NCBI GenBank assembly: GCA_902537615.1
Contig: CACBBU010000003.1
Coordinates: 81,647-113,952 of the forward strand
Origin: an uncultured Alphaproteobacteria bacterium
GTDB taxonomy: Bacteria; Pseudomonadota; Alphaproteobacteria; Methylaequorales; Methylaequoraceae
Length of the DNA stretch: 32,306 nucleotides
Direction: 5' to 3'
Position numbers and translations under genes: made by a program. This document shows, in pieces, positions 23,692 to 32,262 of the stretch (position 1 is the first letter of the stretch; each line of letters starts with the position of its first letter). A model generated the notes under the pieces. It did not search any database. It had not been told where the DNA came from and saw only the letters and a list, made by a program, of their open reading frames with translations.

Positions 23692-24717
23692 ATGGACGGA
23701 TTTAAAGAAAAAATAGAAGAAAAAGTTGGACTGCTAACCTCCTCACACTCGTATAAGCCCTTTAGATATCCATGGGCTTACGATTTTTGGAAACGACAGC
23801 AACAAGTTCATTGGATGCCTGAGGAAGTTCCATTAGGTGAAGATTGCAAGGATTGGGCTGTAAAGCTAAACGACAATGAAAGAAATCTTTTAACACAAAT
23901 ATTTAGATTCTTTACTCAATCTGATGTTGAAGTAAATGATAATTATATGGAAAGATATTCACAAGTTTTTAAGCCAACCGAAGTTAAAATGATGATGTCT
24001 GCTTTTTCAAATATTGAAACTGTTCACATTGCGGCATATGCGCTTTTATTAGAAACAATAGGTATGCCTGACACAGAGTTTTCAGCTTTTTTAAAATACA
24101 AGGAAATGGCAGATAAACATGATTATATGCAACAATTCACTGTTGATTCAAATCACGAGATAGCTAAGACTGTTGCTATGTTCGGTGGGTTTACCGAGGG
24201 TTTACAACTCTTTGCTAGTTTTGCTATGCTTCTAAATTTTCCAAGACATAATAAAATGAGAGGAATGGGGCAAATCGTGACATGGTCTGTAAGAGATGAG
24301 TCTCTACATTGTGAAGGAATGATAAAACTTTTTCATGAGTTTGTAAAAGAAACAAAATGTATGACTAAAAAATTAAAAAGCGAAATTATTGAATGTTGTC
24401 AAAAAGTCGTATCCTTAGAGGATAATTTTATAGACTTAGCCTTTGAACTTGGCCCAGTTGAGGGAATGGAGCCACTTGATATAAAAAATTACATAAGGTA
24501 CATTGCAGACTGGAGACTTAAGCAATTAAAATTGGACCCAATTTTTGGAATAAAAAAACATCCTCTTCCTTGGTTAACTGAAATACTTAATGGCGTAGAA
24601 CATGCTAATTTTTTTGAAGCAAGAGCCACTGAATATTCTAAAGTAGCAACAAGAGGTTCTTGGGAGGGAAAAGACGGTGTGTGGGAAAATTTTGATAAAA
24701 AAATAATGAGCTTTTAG
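23692..24717 (+). CDS. nrdB: Class I ribonucleoside-diphosphate reductase, beta subunit
   Basis: 341 residues from ATG 23692; a TTG two codons earlier (23686) is a less likely start. The ferritin-like protein carries the diiron centre and the radical. Likely ligands and radical: D78 (FFTQSDVEV), E109 and H112 with Y116 in ETVHIAAYA (E-x-x-H-x-x-x-Y as in E. coli E115/H118/Y122), the glutamate of FTEGLQLF, and E and H in RDESLHCEGM. The tyrosine is kept, so a tyrosyl radical (class Ia/Ib-like) is expected; metal cannot be told from sequence. No ATP-cone is fused at its N-terminus, which excludes the NrdB-located cone seen in some phyla. It lies 18 bases after nrdA. It is convergent with mscS 12 bases on. 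Confidence 0.94.
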   Translation: MDGFKEKIEEKVGLLTSSHSYKPFRYPWAYDFWKRQQQVHWMPEEVPLGEDCKDWAVKLNDNERNLLTQIFRFFTQSDVEVNDNYMERYSQVFKPTEVKMMMSAFSNIETVHIAAYALLLETIGMPDTEFSAFLKYKEMADKHDYMQQFTVDSNHEIAKTVAMFGGFTEGLQLFASFAMLLNFPRHNKMRGMGQIVTWSVRDESLHCEGMIKLFHEFVKETKCMTKKLKSEIIECCQKVVSLEDNFIDLAFELGPVEGMEPLDIKNYIRYIADWRLKQLKLDPIFGIKKHPLPWLTEILNGVEHANFFEARATEYSKVATRGSWEGKDGVWENFDKKIMSF

Positions 24718-24729
24718 GGACGAAATTTA

Positions 24730-25818
24730 TTAATTTTTTTCCACATATATTGATTGTGAAGGAAATGCAAAAGAACCTCCTCTTTTTTCTACTATCTCTT
24801 TAATATCAACAGCCAATTCATTTTTAGCCTCTAAAAGTTGATTATAATCATTTGTTTTAGTAAAACATCTGACCAAAATATTTATAGAACTGTCAGAAAA
24901 TTCATAAATTTTTACTATTACTGGAGTTGCTTTATTAACACTAAAATTTTCTTTTCTGCTAGTAATCTTATTTTCTATATCATTGCATATGGTTTTTAAC
25001 TGTTTAGTTGTACTTTTGTATTCAAGACCAATAATCCAGTTTATTCTTCTGTTTGATATTTTTGTTATGTTGGTTACTGCTTTTTCAGCAAATTGATTAT
25101 TAGGAATAAAACAAAGTGACCTATCAAATTTTCTAATTGCTGTTGATCTAAAACCAATTTTTTCAACTGTACCTTCTATTGTATTTTCAATAATAATTAC
25201 ATCACCTTTTCTAAATCTTTTTTCTATAAGTACAAGAATTCCTGATATTAAATTTTTGAAAAGATCTTGAGCACCTAAAGCTACAGCTACTCCTAAAAGA
25301 CCGAGTCCAGCAATTATAGGGCCAACCCTTATACCCCATAACTCTAGTACCGCACAAAAGCCCAAGATGAAAACTAATATTTTTAAGAAATTAGTTATCC
25401 ATTCAATTAAATCTTTAGTAAGGATCTGTTCAATTGTTTTAATTTTTGAAAATAACGGTTTTATTATTTGACTTAAAAACCAGAAGGTGACAATTGTAAA
25501 AATAGAAACATTAATTTTGTAAACGAACTCACTTAATTTTTCATTCTCTGTGAGAAAAGTTGATGCTAAAAAAATTGCGAGTCCTATTACAAGTAAATTA
25601 AGTGGTTCGTATACGTTTTTAGTAAACTCTTTATTCTTTTTATTAAGTTTAAATAAAATAAAAAACCTATTAGAAAAAAAATTAATTAAAGGCTTTTTAG
25701 CAATTAAAAAGAATAGAAAGACAATTATTGAATATAAAACATTTAATACCTTAATTCCAAAAAAAGTATTTCCGTTTAGTTCTAACAATAGATAATTTAA
25801 AGAATCAAGGGTAATCAT
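24730..25818 (-). CDS. Mechanosensitive ion channel, MscS family
   Basis: 362 residues. Several membrane segments: about 18-42, 72-90, 101-120, 145-165, and the pore helix TM3 in PIIAGLGLLGVAVALGAQDLFKNLISGILVLIE (about 167-200), the Gly/Ala-rich motif of MscS. The beta domain follows (RKGDVIIIENTIEGTVEKIGFRSTAIR, FDRSLCFIPNNQFAEKAVTN) and then an alpha/beta C-terminal domain. It releases small solutes when membrane tension rises in osmotic downshock. It is in an operon with the recX-like gene, whose 3' end overlaps the mscS start by 14 bases. With extra N-terminal helices it is closer to the YbdG/YnaI-sized group than to the 286-residue MscS. Confidence 0.93.
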   Translation of the reverse strand: MITLDSLNYLLLELNGNTFFGIKVLNVLYSIIVFLFFLIAKKPLINFFSNRFFILFKLNKKNKEFTKNVYEPLNLLVIGLAIFLASTFLTENEKLSEFVYKINVSIFTIVTFWFLSQIIKPLFSKIKTIEQILTKDLIEWITNFLKILVFILGFCAVLELWGIRVGPIIAGLGLLGVAVALGAQDLFKNLISGILVLIEKRFRKGDVIIIENTIEGTVEKIGFRSTAIRKFDRSLCFIPNNQFAEKAVTNITKISNRRINWIIGLEYKSTTKQLKTICNDIENKITSRKENFSVNKATPVIVKIYEFSDSSINILVRCFTKTNDYNQLLEAKNELAVDIKEIVEKRGGSFAFPSQSIYVEKN

Positions 25819-26323
25819 AATAATTCAATTTTTTTTTTAAAAATTTTAGGGAATCATTATATTCAAACCCCATGTTGATAAATTTACTAAGCATTTTTTT
25901 AAAGTCATTTTTTTTTAATGTATTATTTATTAATAGTTTAGATCTATTAAAAAAATTTTCCATCAAATCATAATTTAGGCTCTCATCGGAATAAAGGTGA
26001 GACATTTTTGAATCTAATATTTCTTTATTAAAAGATAATTTTATTAAGGTAATCTTAATTTTTTTTAAAGAATACCCCCTTTTTATTAAGGAGTTAATTT
26101 TAAACTCTATGAGATTTTTTTCGTTAAAGCATCCATTCTTAATATGATGATCTAATATAAAAGGAATCTCAGAAATATATTGATTTTTTTCTTCACTCGT
26201 AATTTTTTTTTGAAAATAGTCTTTTGAGATTTTTCTTTTTAATATATTCTCAAATTTTTTTTTTGTAACAGAGTACCTTGTTAAGTAATAATAACTATAT
26301 TTTTTAAGGTATTCCGAAATCAT
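25805..26323 (-). CDS. recX: RecX-like regulatory protein
   Basis: 172 residues, strongly Lys/Asn/Ile-rich, so identification is by pattern rather than long identity. The N-terminus YLKKYSYYYLTRYSVTKKKFENILKRK looks like the RecX opening (three-helix repeats, YLARYAxSxxxLRxxLxRR), followed by ILDHHIKNGCFNEKNLIEFKINSLIKRGYSLKKIKITLIK, matching the second RecX repeat, and a third repeat FKKMLSKFINMGFEYNDSLKFLKKKL. RecX binds RecA filaments and limits their growth. The length fits. recA is not in the window. The 3' end overlaps mscS by 14 bases. If not RecX it would be a helical protein of unknown role. Confidence 0.68.
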   Translation of the reverse strand: MISEYLKKYSYYYLTRYSVTKKKFENILKRKISKDYFQKKITSEEKNQYISEIPFILDHHIKNGCFNEKNLIEFKINSLIKRGYSLKKIKITLIKLSFNKEILDSKMSHLYSDESLNYDLMENFFNRSKLLINNTLKKNDFKKMLSKFINMGFEYNDSLKFLKKKLNYYDYP

Positions 26324-26356
26324 ATTTGAATAAATATTTATTTATAGAATTATTGT

Positions 26357-27154
26357 ATGCAAAAATTTGTAAAAATTAAACACTTTAAAGGTTTTAACTG
26401 GTATGGCTTTTATACTCTTTACTTAAAAGAGGTTAAAAGATTCTTCAATGTTTTTGCTCAAACAATCTTGGCACCAGCAATTACTACTTTGTTATTTTAC
26501 ATGATTTTTACAATTTCAATAGATAGAGAATACCTAAGTACAGAAAATTATTCATTTTCTGAATTTCTTGCACCAGGTCTCATTTGTATGGCAATAATGC
26601 AAAATTCCTTTGCTAACACATCCTCTTCAATTCTTATATCAAAAGTACAAGGAAATATCGTTGACGTTTTGATGCCACCTTTATCTGAGTACGAGTTAAC
26701 TTTTTCATATTTACTTGGTGGTGTTACAAGAGGATTACTTGTAGGTCTATCAGTTTCCTTAGTTATTTTCCTACTAATACCGATAAGAATAACTAACATT
26801 GCAATTATCTTTTATTTTGCATTCTCTTCTTCATTTTTACTTTCAAATCTTGGAATATTATGTGGAATATGGTCAAAAAAATTTGATCATATGGCTTCAA
26901 TTACAAACTTTGTAATTCTTCCATTAACTTTTCTGTCTGGTACATTTTACTCAATCAAAAGATTACCCGAATTCTGGCATTTTGTTGTTCATTGGAATCC
27001 ATTTTTTTATATGATTGATGGTTTCAGATCAGGATTTATTGGATACGCAGACAGTAATATTTTAACTGGTATTTTAGTTTTAGCTTTAATAAATGTATTT
27101 TTTTTATTTTTAACAATCTATGTATTTAAAAAGGGATTTGGTTTAAAAACTTAA
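26357..27154 (+). CDS. ABC-2 type transporter permease (YadH-like)
   Basis: 265 residues with about six membrane helices: APAITTLLFYMIF (about 38-50), FLAPGLICMAIMQNSF (68-84), GVTRGLLVGLSVSLVIFLLI (118-137), IFYFAFSSSFLLSNLGILCG (150-170), NFVILPLTFLSGTFYSIKRL (182-202), and a C-terminal ILVLALINVFFLFLTIYVF (238-256). The pattern FLAPGLICMAI..SFANTSSSILISKVQGNIVDVLMPPLS and P..FLSGTFY....LP..W......NPF.Y.IDGFR is the ABC-2 exporter signature. It should move lipids, polysaccharide or drugs with a separate ATPase. No ATPase gene is beside it. It lies 2 bases before argD, so it is probably co-transcribed with arginine genes, a pairing whose logic is unclear. Confidence 0.9.
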   Translation: MQKFVKIKHFKGFNWYGFYTLYLKEVKRFFNVFAQTILAPAITTLLFYMIFTISIDREYLSTENYSFSEFLAPGLICMAIMQNSFANTSSSILISKVQGNIVDVLMPPLSEYELTFSYLLGGVTRGLLVGLSVSLVIFLLIPIRITNIAIIFYFAFSSSFLLSNLGILCGIWSKKFDHMASITNFVILPLTFLSGTFYSIKRLPEFWHFVVHWNPFFYMIDGFRSGFIGYADSNILTGILVLALINVFFLFLTIYVFKKGFGLKT

Positions 27155-27156
27155 TC

Positions 27157-28323
27157 ATGAGTATTTTACAAGTTTATAATCCAATTAATATTGAGGTTGA
27201 TCATGGTGACGGAGTTTATCTCTATGCAATAGACGGTACTAGATTTCTTGATTTTACGAGTGGAATTGGTGTAAATTGTTTAGGTCACAGTCATCCATCA
27301 TTAGTAAATGCTCTTAAAACTCAGGGTGAAAAAATTTGGCATTGCTCAAATCTTTTTAAAGTATTGGGACAAGAAAATGTAGCTGACAAACTAGTTAAAA
27401 ACTCATTTGCTTCAAACGTTTTTTTTTGTAACTCAGGTTCCGAAGCAACTGAAACAAGTATTAAAGTTGCTAGAAAGTTTTTTTATGAAAAAGGTTTTAA
27501 ATCAAAAAATAGAATCATCACTTTTGAAGGTGCTTTTCATGGTAGAACATTAGCATCACTTTTTGCTGCTAAAAATCCTGATCATACGAGAGGATTTGGT
27601 CCAGATGTTGATGGGTTTGATCAGGTTCCGTTCGGAGACCATGATGCATTAGAAAAGGCTATCAACAAAGACACAGCAGCAATAATGGTAGAAACTATTT
27701 TAGGAGAGGGAGGGATAAGAGTTATTCCTGACTACTGTTTAAAAGGATTAAGAGAGTTATGCGATAAAAGGGATATATTACTAATTCTTGATGAAGTGCA
27801 ATGCGGCCTAGGAAGAACTGGAAAGCTATTTGCTTTTGAATGGTCTAAAATTAAGCCAGATATTGTCCCAATTGCCAAAGGAATTGGAGGTGGATTTCCA
27901 CTTGGCGCCTGTTTAATGAATAAAAAGACTGCTAGCACCATGAGTCCAGGTTCCCATGGTTCAACTTTTGGGGGTAATCCTCTTGCGATGTCAATTGCAA
28001 CTGTTGTGTTAGATTATGTATTAAACAAAGATTTTTTAAAAAACGTTATAAAAGTTGGAAATTATTTAAAGAACAGATTAGAGGAAGAGATTATCAAAAA
28101 ATACCCAACCTTGGTTTCAAGTATTAGAGGTAAAGGTTTAATGTTGGGTATCGAGTCAAAAATTAAAAATGAAATTTTAATTAAAGAGATGATCAATCAT
28201 AAACTACTTACAGTAAAAGCAAGTCAAAACATCATAAGAATTTTACCTCCCTTAATTCTTGAAGAAAAGCATGTTGATGAAGCAATAATAAAAATAGATA
28301 AGGCTTTTAAAAACTTAAAATGA
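27157..28323 (+). CDS. argD: Acetylornithine aminotransferase
   Basis: 388 residues, PLP-dependent class III aminotransferase. It makes N-acetylornithine from N-acetylglutamate semialdehyde, and in many bacteria also serves in DAP synthesis (DapC activity), which would match dapD and dapE nearby. Seen: FLDFTSGIGVNCLGHSHP (30-47), NSGSEATETSIKVARKF, FEGAFHGRT, ETILGEGGIRVIP, LILDEVQCGLGRTGKLFAFE with D212, and PLP lysine K241 in IAKGIGGGFPLGA, then GSTFGGNPLA. The start is 2 bases after the ABC permease and the end overlaps argF in ATGA. Confidence 0.94.
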   Translation: MSILQVYNPINIEVDHGDGVYLYAIDGTRFLDFTSGIGVNCLGHSHPSLVNALKTQGEKIWHCSNLFKVLGQENVADKLVKNSFASNVFFCNSGSEATETSIKVARKFFYEKGFKSKNRIITFEGAFHGRTLASLFAAKNPDHTRGFGPDVDGFDQVPFGDHDALEKAINKDTAAIMVETILGEGGIRVIPDYCLKGLRELCDKRDILLILDEVQCGLGRTGKLFAFEWSKIKPDIVPIAKGIGGGFPLGACLMNKKTASTMSPGSHGSTFGGNPLAMSIATVVLDYVLNKDFLKNVIKVGNYLKNRLEEEIIKKYPTLVSSIRGKGLMLGIESKIKNEILIKEMINHKLLTVKASQNIIRILPPLILEEKHVDEAIIKIDKAFKNLK

Positions 28324-29225
28324 AAAAAAAAATCAGGCACTTTTTAAATATTAATAAACTTTCAACAAAAGATATTTTGTTAATTATAAAACAAGCTCAT
28401 TTTTTAAAAAAAAATTATGGAAGAAAGTTTTTAAATGATAAGAAAATTCTAGCAATGATATTTGAAAAGCCCTCTACCAGAACTAGGGTTTCATTTGAGG
28501 TAGGAATGAAAAAGTTAAATGGAGATGTTGTCGTATTAGATCAGCATGATAGTCAATTAGGACGTGGCGAGTCTTTGCAGGATACAATTAAAGTTTTAGG
28601 TAGATACGCTGATATAATCCTTTACAGAGGTTCTGATGAAAAAATATTATATGATATCTCAGAGTTGTCTGAGGTTCCTATAATCAATGGATTAACTAAT
28701 AACAGTCATCCATGTCAAATTATAGCTGATATAATGACATTAGAGGAAAATTTTAAAGATATAAACAAATTAAAAATTTGTTGGGTTGGTGACGGAAACA
28801 ATGTTTGTAATTCCTGGATTGAAGCTATAAACCATTATGATTTTGAATTAAATATTTCATGTCCTGAAGGTTGTTTTCCATCAAAACAAATTATTGAAAA
28901 TTGCAAATCATCTCAGGTAAGACTATTTGATAAACCTGCTGAAGCTCTTAAGAACGCTGATGTTGTTATTACTGACACATGGGAGTCAATGGGAGTTAAA
29001 AAAGATAGAGAAAAGCTAAAAAGGTTTCATAAATTTAGAGTCGATGCAGATCTGATGTCAAAAACTACTAAAGATTCATTTTTTTTACATTGCCTTCCAG
29101 CTCACAGAGGTTGCGAGGTAACAGATGAAGTTATAGACGGAAAAAACTCTCTTGTTTGGGACGAAGCTCAAAATAGGTTATATGCTCACCAATCAATTCT
29201 GCTGTGGTGTCTTGAAGATTTCTAG
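28320..29225 (+). CDS. argF: Ornithine carbamoyltransferase
   Basis: 301 residues. It makes citrulline from ornithine and carbamoyl phosphate. Carbamoyl phosphate motif STRTR (52-56) in IFEKPSTRTRVSFEVG, LGRGESLQDTIKVL, HPCQIIADIMT, the ornithine side DTWESMG, HCLPAHRG and DEAQNRLYAHQS. Length is normal. The ATG overlaps the argD stop (ATGA), so the two are coupled. The stop lies 2 bases before the end of the convergent trkH. Confidence 0.96.
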   Translation: MKKKIRHFLNINKLSTKDILLIIKQAHFLKKNYGRKFLNDKKILAMIFEKPSTRTRVSFEVGMKKLNGDVVVLDQHDSQLGRGESLQDTIKVLGRYADIILYRGSDEKILYDISELSEVPIINGLTNNSHPCQIIADIMTLEENFKDINKLKICWVGDGNNVCNSWIEAINHYDFELNISCPEGCFPSKQIIENCKSSQVRLFDKPAEALKNADVVITDTWESMGVKKDREKLKRFHKFRVDADLMSKTTKDSFFLHCLPAHRGCEVTDEVIDGKNSLVWDEAQNRLYAHQSILLWCLEDF

Positions 29226-29227
29226 AT

Positions 29228-30679
29228 CTACTTTTTCCATAACTCTGGAGAAAATAAAATTAGCAGTGGAAAGAGTTCAAGCCTTCCTATGAGCATTCCA
29301 ATTGCAAGAAAAAATTTAGAAAAATTAGACATAGATGAGTAGTTTCCTGAAGGCCCGATCATTTCGCTTAAACCAGGACCAACATTAGCTAAGGAAGCAG
29401 CTGAACCAGATAAAGAGGTGATAAGGTCATGACCATCAAAGGATAATAGAAGAGTTAGTAACCCAAAAATAAGTAAATAAAGAAAAAAATATCCAGTTAC
29501 AGAATTTAAAATTTCTTCGCTTATTTCTGATGAATTATAGGTTGGAATGAAAATTCCTCTTGGCTGAATAATTTTTTTTATTAGTGTTATTGATGACCTT
29601 AAAAGAATCTGAACTCTAAAAATTTTTAGTCCACAACTAGATGATCCCGAACATCCGCCAATAAGCATTACAAATAAAAACAGGGTAGTTGTGAATGTTC
29701 CCCATAAACTGAAATCGTAAGTGCTAAATCCACTCCCAGTTGCAATAGAGATAACAGAAAAAGAAGCGATTCGGAGTGATTCAAGATAGTCTACTTCATA
29801 GTTTTTTTGAAGCCATATCATCACAAAAAAAATAACAAGTATAATTAACCCTAAAAAGAACTGAACTTGGGAATTGTTAAAAAACTCACTGTTACCTTTT
29901 CTCAATGATTGAAATATTAAAATAAAGGGTAATGAAGAAATTATCATAAAAATCATAACAACTAACTCTGTGCTAACAGAATCAAAAAAACCAATTGACA
30001 TATTTTTTGTTGAAAAACCTCCTGTTGCTATAATTGTCATTCCATGTGCAAGACTATCAAAAATAGTAAGTCCAGTTGAATATAAGAAAAAACTACATAA
30101 CAGTGTTAGCAGAAGATAAACCAAACCAATTGCAGCAGCAATTTGTGTAGTTCTTGGAAGTACTTTTTCATTTTTAGAACTAAATTCAGTTTGGAATAAT
30201 TGCATCCCACCTATTTTCAAAATAGGGAATATCGCAATTGCAATAACTATTATACCGATACCTCCAAGCCACTGTAACATTGCTCTCCAAAGAAGAATTG
30301 ATTTTGCTGTATTATCTAAGTCCTGAATTATAGTTGCTCCAGTTGTTGTAAGACCAGACATTGATTCAAAAAAAGAATCAATAAATGATAGTTTTGGAGA
30401 ACCTGAATAAAAAGGAATAGCAGCAATAATAGTTAGAATTATCCAAGAGACAAGAGTGAGTAAAAATGCTGACAATATTTCAACATCTTCGTTTTTCTTT
30501 TTAAAAGTAAATGAAATATTTAATCCTGTGAAAAAACAAACAATAGAAATAACAAAAAAAACGACCCAGTCAGAGCCATTTGAATAATAATCAAATAACC
30601 CTGGTATAAGAGAGTACATTGAAAAAAATATAAGCAAGTTTCCAATAACAAAGAACGACGATTTTAAATTGTCTATCAC
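29228..30679 (-). CDS. trkH: Trk-type potassium uptake protein TrkH
   Basis: 483 residues, about ten membrane helices in four pore repeats. Selectivity-filter segments: MSGLTTTGATI (about 107-117), HGMTIIATGGFSTKNMS (about 213-229), FSVISIATGSGFSTYDFS (about 305-322), and SLANVGPGLSE (about 431-441). GGFST and GSGFSTY fit TrkH/KtrB K+ filters. It imports K+ across the inner membrane with the regulatory protein TrkA, not in the window. It is 3 bases after apaG and so in a run metZ-apaG-trkH. Confidence 0.94.
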   Translation of the reverse strand: MIDNLKSSFFVIGNLLIFFSMYSLIPGLFDYYSNGSDWVVFFVISIVCFFTGLNISFTFKKKNEDVEILSAFLLTLVSWIILTIIAAIPFYSGSPKLSFIDSFFESMSGLTTTGATIIQDLDNTAKSILLWRAMLQWLGGIGIIVIAIAIFPILKIGGMQLFQTEFSSKNEKVLPRTTQIAAAIGLVYLLLTLLCSFFLYSTGLTIFDSLAHGMTIIATGGFSTKNMSIGFFDSVSTELVVMIFMIISSLPFILIFQSLRKGNSEFFNNSQVQFFLGLIILVIFFVMIWLQKNYEVDYLESLRIASFSVISIATGSGFSTYDFSLWGTFTTTLFLFVMLIGGCSGSSSCGLKIFRVQILLRSSITLIKKIIQPRGIFIPTYNSSEISEEILNSVTGYFFLYLLIFGLLTLLLSFDGHDLITSLSGSAASLANVGPGLSEMIGPSGNYSSMSNFSKFFLAIGMLIGRLELFPLLILFSPELWKK

Positions 30680-30682
30680 CAG

Positions 30683-31069
30683 CTAGTTAAGTTTTATATT
30701 AGTATTGGGAACATCTAGGGAAAACGGTGGTATTAAAACTTCAAAAGATTTTCCCTTAAAATCCTCCATTTGATAACTTCCATGCATCAAGCCTGAGCTC
30801 GTTTTTAAAGGGGTTCCGCTAGTATATTCAAATTCATGTCCTGGATGAATAACTGGTTGCTCCCCAACCACCCCTTTTCCTTTGACTTCACGGTAACTTC
30901 CATTGGAATCAAATATTTTCCAGTGTCTACTTATAAGCTTGATTGTATCATTGCTGTTATTTTTTATTTTTACGGTATAAGCCCATAAATATGAATTTTC
31001 AGAAGGATCCGAATGATCCTCTAAGTATGTTGGTTCAACTAAGATTGATACTTGGTATTTTAGGTTCAT
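30683..31069 (-). CDS. apaG: ApaG protein
   Basis: 128 residues from ATG 31069; the frame extends to a TTG at 31078 that would overlap the metZ stop, giving three more residues. The fold is fibronectin-III-like: VSILVEPTYLEDHSDPSENSYLWAYTVKIKN, TIKLISRHWKIFDSNGS, EVKGKGVVGEQPVIHPGHEFEYTSGTPL, GLMHGSYQM. The WxxxIF and GVVGEQP motifs are the family marks. Function is not settled; it is linked to Co/Mg tolerance in Enterobacteria. It sits just after metZ, as in many Alphaproteobacteria. Confidence 0.94.
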   Translation of the reverse strand: MNLKYQVSILVEPTYLEDHSDPSENSYLWAYTVKIKNNSNDTIKLISRHWKIFDSNGSYREVKGKGVVGEQPVIHPGHEFEYTSGTPLKTSSGLMHGSYQMEDFKGKSFEVLIPPFSLDVPNTNIKLN

Positions 31070-31074
31070 TTTTC

Positions 31075-32262
31075 TCAAGCTTTCGTTAGTGCGTTGTTAA
31101 TGTCTTCAATAATATCAATAGAGTCTTCTAATCCAACAGATAGTCTAACCAAATTTTTCGTTATGCGTAAACTAATTTTTTCATCTGAGGTTAATTTATG
31201 ATGAGTAGTTGTATCTGGATGTGTAACAAGTGTTTTAGAGTCACCTAAGTTGTTAGATATTTCAATTAGTTTTAATTTATTTAAAAATGAAAAAGCAACT
31301 TTTTTTTTTTTTTCTTTTTGAGAATTTAGCTCAAAAGATATAATTGAGCCGCCATCAGTCATTTGTTTTTTTGTAAGTTGTTTTTGTTCAAAACTTGAAT
31401 CTGTTGGATAGTATATTCTACCTATTTTTGAGCTTTTTTTCAGATATTTAACTATATCTTTTGCAGTTTTAGTCTGGTGTTTTACTCGTAGTTCTAGAGT
31501 CTCTATTCCTTTTAGCAACACCCAGGCATTAAATGGACTTAGGGAGGGTCCAGTATTTCTAATGAAAGGTTTTACAAAATTTTTACAAAATTTTTTTGAT
31601 CCTAAAATGGCTCCTCCTAAAACTCTCCCCTGACCATCAATATGTTTTGTTGCTGAGTACATAACAATGTCTGCTCCATGCATAAGAGGTTTTTGCAGAA
31701 TTGGTGTTGCAAAAACATTATCCACAACTACCAAGGCTCCAGCTTTGTGAGCAAGCTTTGATACTTCTTTGATATCAACAAGGTCAAGACAAGGGTTTGA
31801 GGGTGTTTCAAAAAAAACAATATTAGTCTTTTTTTTTAAAGCTTCTTCCCAATCATTCAAATTCGTTCCATCAACAAGGATAACTTCTATTCCAAATCTT
31901 GGAAGTATTTTTGTGACAATATAATGACAACTTCCAAAAAGTGCTCTACTTGAAACAACTCTATCCCCACTATTTAGGTATGACATTAAAATTGTAAATA
32001 GGGCTGCCATACCTGTAGCTGTTCCCCAACATTCTTCAGCTCCCTCTAATAGTGCCATTTTCTTTTGAAATGCTTCGACTGTAGGATTACCAAATCTTGA
32101 ATACATAAATCTTTTTTTTTCTTCCCTAAAAGATTTTTCTGCTTCCTCGGCAGACTTATAAATAAATCCTGATGTAAGAAAAAGTGGATCGCTTGTTTCC
32201 ATAAATTTGGATCTATTAATTCCTGTTTTGATTAAATTTGTTGAAAGTTTTTTTTTGTTCAT
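31075..32262 (-). CDS. metZ: O-succinylhomoserine sulfhydrylase
   Basis: 395 residues, Cys/Met-metabolism PLP enzyme. It makes homocysteine from O-succinylhomoserine and sulfide (direct sulfhydrylation). Seen: YSRFGNPTVEAFQKKMALLEG (54-74), ATGMAALF, FFETPSNPCLDLVDI, DNVFATPILQKPL with D181, PLP lysine K206 in SATKHIDGQGRVLGG, and the C-terminal SLGDSKTL-like LGDSKTLVTHPDTTTHH. DGQGR...GG and PSLSPFNAW fit MetZ rather than MetB or MetY. The start is 44 bases from the right edge, so any riboswitch or promoter is mostly outside. metZ upstream of apaG is common in Alphaproteobacteria. Confidence 0.9.
   Translation of the reverse strand: MNKKKLSTNLIKTGINRSKFMETSDPLFLTSGFIYKSAEEAEKSFREEKKRFMYSRFGNPTVEAFQKKMALLEGAEECWGTATGMAALFTILMSYLNSGDRVVSSRALFGSCHYIVTKILPRFGIEVILVDGTNLNDWEEALKKKTNIVFFETPSNPCLDLVDIKEVSKLAHKAGALVVVDNVFATPILQKPLMHGADIVMYSATKHIDGQGRVLGGAILGSKKFCKNFVKPFIRNTGPSLSPFNAWVLLKGIETLELRVKHQTKTAKDIVKYLKKSSKIGRIYYPTDSSFEQKQLTKKQMTDGGSIISFELNSQKEKKKKVAFSFLNKLKLIEISNNLGDSKTLVTHPDTTTHHKLTSDEKISLRITKNLVRLSVGLEDSIDIIEDINNALTKA

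Noticed and set aside
26329-26342. 14-bp perfect palindrome of A and T between recX-like gene and the ABC permease
   Set aside because: Composed only of A and T; palindromes of this kind are common by chance at this base content.
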